Below, piece by piece: positions 31,301 through 36,012 of a DNA stretch of 36,012 nucleotides. Both the position numbers and the translations under genes were made by a program. The notes beneath the pieces are model-generated. The model saw only the letters and a program-made list of their open reading frames with translations. It did no database searches and had not been told where the DNA came from. Numbering within the stretch: position 1 is the first letter of the stretch; each line of letters opens with the position of its first letter. Source of the stretch: an uncultured Clostridium sp. (GTDB lineage Bacteria > Bacillota > Clostridia > TANB77 > CAG-508); contig CAKNQJ010000006.1 in NCBI GenBank assembly GCA_930990645.1, positions 1 to 36,012 on the forward strand. The letters run 5' to 3'.

Positions 31301-33354
31301 GTTTTGTCTTCGTTATCTTCTTGTCTAAATGTTGGCTTTTTCAATTGCTCCAACTCTATTTTTACTGTATATGATGCATCTTTTGTTTGCCCTTGATTAT
31401 CCTGACAATATGCATAGATTACATCTCCATCTTTTAAGTTTGTAATTGGTCCTGTATAGTTTTGCAATATTCCACTATTTACACGATACTGTCTTACTGT
31501 TGCATTTTCATCATATGTTATCGCTACTGTAGCTGTCATTTTATCATCACTATCTGTTTGCTCAAACTTTGGTGCTGCTAGTGGATTTTTTTGTATATTT
31601 ACTGTATGTGTTCCATCTGCTGAGTTTCCTTCGCTGTCTTCACAGTATGCATAGATTACATCTCCTTCTTTTAAGTTTGTAATTGGCCCTGTATAGTTTT
31701 GCAAACTTTGTTCATTTATCTTGTATTGTTTTATTGTTGCTTTTGCATCATATGTTATTTCTACTGTTGCTGTTAGTTTATCTTCACTGTCTGTTTGTTT
31801 GAATTTTGGTGCTTCAAGTTTTTCTACTTCTTCCTCTGGTGGTTCTTTAAATCTAATTGTAGCTGTATCTCTTGCTTCATTTACACCAGTCTTTCGTGCA
31901 TATGCTGTTATTGTACAGTCTTCTGTTACTGTTAATGGACCTGTGTATGTTTGTTCTGCTCCATTATCTATCTTATATGTTTTTTGCTCTGCTTCTTCGC
32001 TATATTCTATTTCTACTGTTGTACTCTTTATGCTTGCATCCAATGATGGATTTGGTTGTACAAATATATTTACCTCTAATTTTGTTGGGTCTTCAAATGT
32101 TTTTCTTGCCTCTGGTGATTTTTCTCCTGCTTCAGTATAGTAGTAGGCTATTATCTCTGTTCCCCATTCTTCTATTTTTACATCTCCTGTATAGCTTTGC
32201 TCTACTCCACTATTTAGTTTATATACCCTTGTTATATTTCCTTGGTCTGATGGATAAGTCACTCTTGCTGTTGTTTTTTCTGTTCCACCTTGGTTTCCTA
32301 CATCTTGTATTGTTGGTGCTGGCAAGCTTACATTTTCTTCTTTTTCTCCTATATTTGTTACTTTGTAGCTATCCTTTCCTTTTACCGTTGTTGTTCCTAG
32401 TGAATTTCCATCATTATCAGTAACAGTCATTTCCTTTTCTGCCATTGCTTGTATTGTACAATTTTCTGTTACCTCAAATGGTCCTGTATACATTCTCCAG
32501 CCACCATTTCCCACTTTTATTTTTTGGTTTGTACTTCCTTCTTCAAAGTACACACTTACTTCTACTTTTTCTTGATATGGTGCTGTTGGGCTTACCCTTA
32601 TATCTACTGCTAATGTTCCTTTTGGTGCCTCTACTACTTCTACTCCTTTTAGATTATATCGTATCCATATATTTTTTATATCATCTATTTTTACTAATAT
32701 TGGATCTCCTGTATAATCTTGCCATACTAAGTCTCCATCATCTCTTGTCTCTCCTGGTCTGCCTATTCTCCATTGTCTATCTGTTGAATCTTCTGGGTAT
32801 GTTAGGTGAATTCTCATATATCCATCTGGCACTTCTTCTCCACCTTCGCCTGGATTATCATGTTCACCATTATCTCCTATATCTATCCCAATATTTAATG
32901 TATGCCATCTACTTCCAAGGAACACCTCTCCTACATGGTCATACACTTGCAATGTTTTCATGTCTATTATGTATTCTTTTTTAGTATTGTTTAATACTCC
33001 ATCTATATTTAACCAGTACAAGTCTCTATCATATACCGTTTCACCTGTTGCTCTATACACTGACTCATTTAGGGTTGGTATATTTTTTACTATATTATCT
33101 TTTTGCTCCTGAGTAACCTCTCCATAGTTTGGTATTAATTCTGGCATTGTTTTATTTTCGAAAAATCTATCTGCTGATTTTAATTGAGCATCTTCTTCCA
33201 ATGCACTTATTATTTCATAGAACTTCGCTTGCTTTGCTCTTCCTATTAGCCCGTCATCTCCAAATACAAAGTTAATTGTAATTGTCGCTAGAATTATTAT
33301 TATGATGATTGTTATAACTAACGCCACTAAAGTTATACCGCTTGACCTTTTCAT
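28306..33354 (-). CDS. Giant pilin-leader surface protein with Ig-like repeats (N-terminal part)
   Basis: About 1,680 residues. The N-terminus MKRSSGITLVALVITIIIII is a type III prepilin-like leader (cleavage after Gly predicted) and hydrophobic helix; residue 5 of the mature protein is Ala rather than the usual Glu. A globular region follows (to about 215), then about a dozen 70-90-residue beta-sandwich repeats of the form ...K.Y.IN.G..Q.YTGP....G..IYA (Ig-like or CHB_HEX_C-like). An FN3-like domain and the start of a GLUG-like beta-helix come next. The frame ends after a sudden run of Ser, Arg and Lys residues, which indicates a frameshift near 28354. The frame opens four codons earlier at 33366; the ATG at 33352-33354 fits the leader best. 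Confidence 0.82.
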   Translation of the reverse strand: MKRSSGITLVALVITIIIIIILATITINFVFGDDGLIGRAKQAKFYEIISALEEDAQLKSADRFFENKTMPELIPNYGEVTQEQKDNIVKNIPTLNESVYRATGETVYDRDLYWLNIDGVLNNTKKEYIIDMKTLQVYDHVGEVFLGSRWHTLNIGIDIGDNGEHDNPGEGGEEVPDGYMRIHLTYPEDSTDRQWRIGRPGETRDDGDLVWQDYTGDPILVKIDDIKNIWIRYNLKGVEVVEAPKGTLAVDIRVSPTAPYQEKVEVSVYFEEGSTNQKIKVGNGGWRMYTGPFEVTENCTIQAMAEKEMTVTDNDGNSLGTTTVKGKDSYKVTNIGEKEENVSLPAPTIQDVGNQGGTEKTTARVTYPSDQGNITRVYKLNSGVEQSYTGDVKIEEWGTEIIAYYYTEAGEKSPEARKTFEDPTKLEVNIFVQPNPSLDASIKSTTVEIEYSEEAEQKTYKIDNGAEQTYTGPLTVTEDCTITAYARKTGVNEARDTATIRFKEPPEEEVEKLEAPKFKQTDSEDKLTATVEITYDAKATIKQYKINEQSLQNYTGPITNLKEGDVIYAYCEDSEGNSADGTHTVNIQKNPLAAPKFEQTDSDDKMTATVAITYDENATVRQYRVNSGILQNYTGPITNLKDGDVIYAYCQDNQGQTKDASYTVKIELEQLKKPTFRQEDNEDKTAATVTITYDEKAVTKQYSINNGGLQDYTAPIENLHNGDEIYAVATDQHGQKAEATYTVQIEKIPMSKPTFKQTNNEDETIATVEITYDEKAVTKQYSVNDGQLQDYTAPVTNLKNGDKVYAVATDRDGDKAEATYTVKLSDLKAPVISPSYIEDDSKARITIKYDDKATTKQYKINDGPLQDYTEPFEVTENGTEIYAVNTNSAGESKDAKYTVDGIITKLDVKITVSPDTTETIEKVTVSIEYDSRATEKTYTMNGQKNNYTGPFEVTKNCTIIAEAKAENAYGKDTKQISNLPTGIAAPVITATKTKETGGEVANITITYDKNSISNTYSINSEAMQNYTSGFKVEENGTVITAYSVDKFGNSETAQYVVNDLEKYLLIDKDKYYWIKLPYPEGATNKEYKYKSDGVWKDYKEDGFILVKSEYEDELIQGGKIIKLEVEEGRYVDFDGHWYILDSDPQQLQEDIYMKWDDPGTTSNPKVPLQILAMPAPPEKADQVDVFIIYPSTATSKQYKIDDGQYQEYTGQLKITKNNTKITARTQYSDGSWSEEVSYTVTNVDENVLPEGIIEITAQPTEYTTENVTVTIKFNPNSEVLKKKYKQGTGKWQYTEENEVTFTVEENTTIYAAFENDAGQSSDAEVYNVENIDRSDPVIRSFKVTETTDTSLTVRVAANDPDTSIAKIEYKLGTGNYSVINEDTYTYKGLTAGDVYQLTVRVTDQIGNTAEKTINAVTGAVLVETKEDLKLMNDNPSETYMLVNDIDLAGENWTPVEDFRGNIYGCGNSIKNLTIQNDSAYDVGFIANTSSGVEIKDINFENINFNVKNQLNIGGVLGTTSSYNNVIENVKVTGTITYEPKKVVDTYKEMTRVGGIAGYMLSASITNCESDVIITENTKDNPESLSGNVLVSQILAETCVGSIKNCTSKGEINIVNDEKSSTVMSGILSNVADTSVNNLTISDCNSYTKFTADVAGSVYCGGIGCGLRSVRKWSESSKSNYSN

Positions 33355-33405
33355 TGTTACTATCATTCCTTTCTATTTTCTTGAATTTATATGTATTTAG
33401 CTATC

Positions 33406-33921
33406 TTACTGTTTTTCTATTGTAAAATCATATGCATTTGCAAAATCATAACTTGTTTTTATACTTAATCTAGCTTGTCCTTGTGGTTCCATATAGCTTA
33501 TGTATCCTGCTATTTTCTTTATCTCGTTTCCTTGGTCATCAACTATTTTTAGATAAATCCCATAATCCCCTTTTTCTTCATCTGTAGAATTTGTTATATC
33601 TGCTTTTACTATTGTTTCATTATTTTTAGTTTCTATATTTATATTGCTTATATTTAACTCATCAAAAGTCTTGCTTTCTTTCAATTTATTACTTATATTT
33701 ATCTTTGTTCCATCTTCTTTTACTTCAACGTATTTTTCATTCGGATTTGCTTCCCCTTGCGTCACACTTGTTCCCTCATCTGCTATTCCTTCCTTTTTAT
33801 TTTTACTTAGGCCTAATGAAACAAACAACACTATTGCTATTATGACCACTGCTATTAATAGCACTATCCATCTTTTCTCATCCTTATTCATTATTTTTTT
33901 CTTCACTTTGTTTTTGCTCAT
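33406..33921 (-). CDS. Single-pass membrane protein with FxLYD-like external domain
   Basis: About 171 residues: a Lys-rich cytoplasmic start, one membrane helix (about 18-40), a charged linker and a C-terminal beta-rich domain of about 90 residues. The pattern NISNINIETKNNETIVKADI, then GDYGIYLKIVDDQGNEI, resembles FxLYD-type domains. GGAGG precedes a GTG-ATG pair; the ATG at 33919-33921 is taken. It sits 40-50 nt upstream of the giant pilin-leader gene on the same strand, so it is probably cotranscribed and may assist its display. Promoter and repeat array are at 34290-34376. Confidence 0.7.
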   Translation of the reverse strand: MSKNKVKKKIMNKDEKRWIVLLIAVVIIAIVLFVSLGLSKNKKEGIADEGTSVTQGEANPNEKYVEVKEDGTKINISNKLKESKTFDELNISNINIETKNNETIVKADITNSTDEEKGDYGIYLKIVDDQGNEIKKIAGYISYMEPQGQARLSIKTSYDFANAYDFTIEKQ

Positions 33922-33948
33922 CACACTTTCATCCTCCTTGTATTTTAT

Positions 33949-33968
33949 TTTGATAATTTTTTATCAAA
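33949..33968. promoter_or_regulatory. Palindrome TTTGATAA-TTTT-TTATCAAA
   Basis: A perfect 8-bp inverted repeat with a TTTT spacer, about 30 nt before the membrane-protein start. TTATCAAT also recurs on the minus strand near 34010. It could be an operator or a small hairpin in the leader. Low certainty. Confidence 0.35.
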
Positions 33969-34289
33969 TTACTTTAACTATCTTTTTTGTTAGTGTTTTT
34001 TTATATTGATAATTTTGTCCTCTTTTTATATGTTTAAAGTTGTAATTAACATTTAAGTTCACATAGCCAAACATTCAAACCTTTAACTATGCAAATCTAT
34101 CTTTTGTTTCAATCAACCCACACCAGCTAATTATGAACTTCTTAAGTGCACCACGCAAAAAGGACAGGCTTTTTTGAAAAAGTCGTATTTTGTCTTTTCC
34201 CCTTCTTACTTTTTTTATTCACTGCTTTGCTATACATGAGATATCATATATCTACCAACAAATATTACAAATTTTCATCATACCTTTGT
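33969..34289. other. Long leader region without supported gene
   Basis: Between the promoter at 34290-34318 and the membrane-protein gene this would be an mRNA leader of about 360 nt. It includes a small hairpin with a GGACAGGCT loop (CAAAAA 34156-34161 / TTTTTG 34171-34176). No coding frame with a ribosome-binding site was found on either strand. Confidence 0.5.
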
Positions 34290-34318
34290 ATTGTATACTA
34301 TTAATGTTTCTTTTTCAA
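34290..34318 (-). promoter_or_regulatory. Promoter for the surface-protein operon
   Basis: TTGAAA (34313-34318), 17 nt spacer, TACAAT (34290-34295) on the minus strand. Fourteen nt (34319-34332) separate the -35 box from an 11-bp repeat array, matching rsmD and sepF. Its target is inferred from direction, since the next minus-strand gene begins at 33921. Confidence 0.6.
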
Positions 34319-34332
34319 CCCTTTTAGTAAAA

Positions 34333-34376
34333 TGTAATATATTTGTAACATTTCTGTAATATTTTTGTAATATAGC
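34333..34376. repeat. Perfectly phased 11-bp repeat array, third copy
   Basis: Four contiguous 11-bp units start at 34333, 34344, 34355 and 34366, each beginning TGTAATAT or TGTAACAT. Orientation relative to the minus-strand promoter is the same as in the other two arrays. Confidence 0.85.
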
Positions 34377-34468
34377 TTTTATATTTTGTAACCCTTTTTT
34401 CTATTTTGAATAATATATACCATACGAAAGAACTTAAACAAATTAAAGTCTTGTTAGGAGGTAAAGAA

Positions 34469-34594
34469 ATGGGAAATTGTTGTTGTAATAATAGTGAACT
34501 ATTATGGTTCATAATCCTATTCTTACTACTTTTCTGTTGTGGAGGAAACAACTGCTGTTGTAGTAACGGATGTAACAACTCATGTGGTTGCTAA
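34469..34594 (+). CDS. Cys-rich 41-residue membrane peptide
   Basis: MGNCCCNNSELLWF begins the peptide; a hydrophobic helix (about 11-22) is flanked by Cys clusters: CCC at 4-6, CC at 23-24, CCC at 29-31, and singles at 35, 39 and 41. That is eleven Cys in 41 residues. The start is set by AGGAGG 7 nt upstream. The layout recalls small glycine/cysteine-rich sporulation or coat-associated peptides of Clostridia (YjcZ-like in size), but no family is claimed. A similar peptide follows at 34633. Confidence 0.75.
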   Translation: MGNCCCNNSELLWFIILFLLLFCCGGNNCCCSNGCNNSCGC

Positions 34595-34632
34595 CATGCA
34601 AAATACTTAGCATTTGAAAGGAGGGGAAATAT

Positions 34633-34752
34633 ATGCCAGAGAATAGAGGATGCGGATGTGGCTTCGGATTTGGTGACGATTGCTGCTGGATAATAATCGT
34701 ATTAATATTAATATGTTGCTGCTGTGGTGGTAACAGAGGTGGATGTTGCTAA
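34633..34752 (+). CDS. Cys-rich 39-residue membrane peptide
   Basis: MPENRGCGCGFGFGDDCCW is followed by a short hydrophobic stretch (about 19-27), CCCC at 28-31 and a GGNRGGCC tail: ten Cys in 39 residues. GGAGGGG lies about 8 nt before the ATG. It is 38 nt after the first Cys-rich gene and is followed by a strong terminator, so the two form a small operon. Shared layout suggests a common ancestor or paired function such as metal binding or thiol cross-linking; this is inference. Confidence 0.75.
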   Translation: MPENRGCGCGFGFGDDCCWIIIVLILICCCCGGNRGGCC

Positions 34753-34776
34753 TTAGTTTTTAGTTAGTTACACATC

Positions 34777-34830
34777 AAAAAGGAAGCTATAGTTTATGTT
34801 ATTTTATCACATACGAATAGCTTCTTTTTG
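34777..34830 (+). terminator. Terminator of the Cys-rich peptide operon
   Basis: GAAGCTAT (34783-34790) pairs with ATAGCTTC (34817-34824), and flanking A-run and T-run extend the stem. CTTTTTG follows. The T-run on the other strand would also stop the minus-strand gene at 34919-35059. Confidence 0.75.
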
Positions 34831-34918
34831 TATACTCTTTATTAATTTTCTTTTTGGCTCAATTTTATTTAACTTGAATAAAACATTCAAGCCTTACGAT
34901 AATTTATTTTATATAATT

Positions 34919-35059
34919 CTATTTTCCTCTCATTTTGTTATTTTCAGTTCTTCTTTGTTTCTTTCTTCTTCCACCAGTTGTGTCTATTTCCACCTTACGC
35001 CTATCTTCTTTATTTTTTCTTCTATCTTCAAATAATTTTCCTTTTTTATCAACTATCAT
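34919..35059 (-). CDS. 46-residue basic small protein
   Basis: A short frame with an excellent ribosome-binding site (AAAGGAGAG, about 8 nt before the ATG) and its own promoter. Sequence begins MIVDKKGKLFEDRRKNKEDR and ends TENNKMRGK. It is very basic, with repeated EDRRK-type and GGRRKKQRR clusters, no membrane segment and no Cys. It may bind nucleic acid or acidic surfaces. No family was identified. The good initiation signals argue that it is real. Confidence 0.7.
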   Translation of the reverse strand: MIVDKKGKLFEDRRKNKEDRRKVEIDTTGGRRKKQRRTENNKMRGK

Positions 35060-35095
35060 ATTTCTTCTCTCCTTTGTATATTATCGCTTTTCTAT

Positions 35096-35124
35096 ATATT
35101 ACCATAATATACAACTTTTTTCAA
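35096..35124 (-). promoter_or_regulatory. Promoter of the 46-residue gene
   Basis: TTGAAA (35119-35124), 17 nt spacer, TAATAT (35096-35101) on the minus strand, about 37 nt before the start codon. Confidence 0.6.
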
Positions 35125-35150
35125 CAGTCATGATAGTAATTTTTGATAAT

Positions 35151-35477
35151 TTATGCAACTTTTATTCCTGTATCAATTACTTCTTGAATAAATGGTGTTG
35201 CTGCTTTTTTATAATCTTCTATTCTTATTATATGTGGCTCCAATCTGTAATCAATACCTTTTCTTAATTGCATCAAATTCACTTCTTCATCAAATACGTC
35301 ATTTTCTATATCATCTGTTACAATAGCTATGTCAATATCACTGTCTTTATGTTCTGTTCCCTTTGCATAAGATCCAAATAATATAATTGCTTCAATTTTG
35401 TAATGTTCACATATTTTTTTAACGTATTTTTCTACAATTTCCATTATTAATCTATTGTTAATAGATTTTTTAACCAT
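35151..35477 (-). CDS. MNT-type minimal nucleotidyltransferase, antitoxin of HEPN/MNT pair
   Basis: 108 residues with the nucleotidyltransferase signature GSYAKG (35-40) followed by DSDID with Asp at 47 and 49. Characterised MntA-type antitoxins transfer AMP to a tyrosine of the partner HEPN RNase and so silence it. The frame is open 18 codons further upstream, but the ATG at 35475-35477 has GAGGGGG 7 nt upstream. It overlaps the HEPN gene by 31 nt, which suggests coupled translation. Confidence 0.85.
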   Translation of the reverse strand: MVKKSINNRLIMEIVEKYVKKICEHYKIEAIILFGSYAKGTEHKDSDIDIAIVTDDIENDVFDEEVNLMQLRKGIDYRLEPHIIRIEDYKKAATPFIQEVIDTGIKVA

Positions 35478-35848
35478 AATCTTACCCCCTCTATATTTTG
35501 AATTTGTTCTAAAGTATATTCTTCTGTACATTTTTCTTGAAATTCTTTCTTGTAGTCATCATATCTAGCACTCATATTAAACCTTGTTATTATGTTTAAC
35601 AATTTTTCTTGGCTATCTGTTAAATTCAAACCTATTCTTTCAGTTAAATACAATAAATCATGGCTTTTTGGAGCATATGGTGCATTTTTATTGTTCTTTG
35701 CATACAAAGCTTTTAACAATTTCTCTATTACTAAATGTCCGAAAAACAAGCAATAACTATTTTTCTTATTATTATATAAAACTTTCATTACATTATAATC
35801 TTCATCAGCACTTTCAATCCAATAATTCATTAAATCTATATTATTCAT
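35447..35848 (-). CDS. HEPN-domain protein, probable RNase toxin
   Basis: 133 residues, all helical, with the HEPN pattern: LMNYWIESADEDYNVMKVLY (6-25), FFGHLVIEKLLKALYA (35-50), KSHDLLYL (61-68) and NMSARYDDYK (91-100). The canonical HEPN R-x4-6-H ribonuclease motif was not found; instead R95-Y96 lies in the ARYxDY variant common in this subgroup, so activity is uncertain. AGGAGGT precedes the ATG. The pair lies about 110 nt beyond the 3' end of a tRNA gene, a frequent site of integration. Confidence 0.85.
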   Translation of the reverse strand: MNNIDLMNYWIESADEDYNVMKVLYNNKKNSYCLFFGHLVIEKLLKALYAKNNKNAPYAPKSHDLLYLTERIGLNLTDSQEKLLNIITRFNMSARYDDYKKEFQEKCTEEYTLEQIQNIEGVRLWLKNLLTID

Positions 35849-35920
35849 TTGATTTTGTACCTCCTAGAGAAATATAACATTATTATATTATTTTTAATAA
35901 TATTTAACTACAAATTTTTC

Positions 35921-35955
35921 AAGAAATTAACAGGTAATTTACTACCTGCTATTTC
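35921..35955 (-). terminator. Hairpin after tRNA-Gln
   Basis: CAGGTA (35930-35935) pairs with TACCTG (35942-35947), and GAAAT (35922-35926) with ATTTC (35950-35954). It begins 7 nt past the tRNA 3' end. The T-rich tail is weak. Confidence 0.5.
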
Positions 35956-35961
35956 TTTATT

Positions 35962-36012
35962 TGGCTGGGGTACTGTGATTCGAACACAGGAATGTCGGAG
36001 TCAGAGTCCGAT
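35962..36012 (-). tRNA. tRNA-Gln (anticodon CTG), 3' part, cut by window edge
   Basis: On the minus strand the end of the window reads an anticodon stem TCGGA / TCCGA around CTCTGAC (anticodon CTG), the variable loop, the T arm CTGTG-TTCGAAT-CACAG, acceptor bases and encoded CCA (35962-35964). The D arm and 5' acceptor strand lie outside the window. Confidence 0.9.

Noticed and set aside
30273-33000. Several Leu-rich plus-strand frames of 80-180 codons opposite the giant surface gene.
   Set aside because: These are antisense shadows of a repetitive AT-rich gene; compositions are improbable (long Leu/Tyr/Phe runs) and they lack initiation signals.
34258-34287. Possible nine-residue leader peptide (MMKICNICW) just after the -10 box at 34290.
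   Set aside because: It would start within a few bases of the transcription start with no ribosome-binding site; treated as chance.
34324-34578. 84-codon minus-strand frame opposite the first Cys-rich gene.
   Set aside because: It runs through the 11-bp repeat array and is the antisense shadow of the Cys/Leu-coding region; no ribosome-binding site.

Overview
The window is AT-rich, low-GC DNA from a Gram-positive bacterium. It is most likely an uncultured Clostridia-type Bacillota; this is inferred from gene content and not from any search. The evidence is radA-disA, sepF and divIVA, a ResE-free set of SpoIIIE/FtsK, MutL and MiaA genes, purine-rich Shine-Dalgarno sites before nearly every gene, TTG/GTG starts in core genes, a tRNA with encoded CCA, and TTGACA/TATAAT-type promoters. 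Almost every gene is on the minus strand. The clear exceptions are a 61-residue membrane peptide (16468-16653) and two tandem Cys-rich peptides (34469-34752).

Layout in + coordinates; minus-strand transcription runs right to left. 133-4277: membrane-anchored cyclophilin, then disA and radA with a two-gene toxin-antitoxin-like pair (DUF4258/YgiT type) wedged between them. 4297-5462: a REP-associated tyrosine transposase (RAYT) bracketed by inverted GGGACAGG hairpin repeats. 5471-13730: GH15 glycosidase, beta-CASP metallo-beta-lactamase RNase, an unrecognised coiled-coil protein, and FtsK/SpoIIIE. 14027-16653: a secreted seven-repeat fibronectin-III protein, divergent promoters on a 12-bp inverted repeat, and a structured leader before the 61-residue peptide. 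16838-20877: ATP-synthase-b-like coiled-coil protein, rsmD, divIVA, sepF and a HlyD-like membrane protein. 20993-25369: miaA, a membrane protein, mutL. 25537-33921: an AAA-ATPase/PD-(D/E)XK protein and a roughly 1,980-residue pilin-leader surface protein split by a +1 frameshift, preceded by a small membrane protein. 34469-36012: Cys-rich peptides, a small basic protein, a HEPN/MNT toxin-antitoxin pair and a partial tRNA-Gln.

The unexpected content is between the genes. (1) Arrays of an 11-bp repeat, TGTAATATTTN, occur three times. Each lies upstream of a minus-strand sigma-A-type promoter, with 14-15 nt between the array and the -35 box (rsmD, sepF, and the operon for the giant surface protein). 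(2) Long nested palindromes of 90-200 bp sit at or near gene 3' ends. Their cores are conserved between copies while their stems differ and stay self-complementary, in at least two sequence families. (3) A dispersed small hairpin family carries GGGACAGRCC-like sequence in the loop and locus-specific stems, in the same neighbourhood as the RAYT gene. Together these suggest that the intergenic space is shaped by hairpin-forming mobile or regulatory elements, and that one unnamed DNA-binding factor or UP-like element may link rRNA modification, division and surface display.
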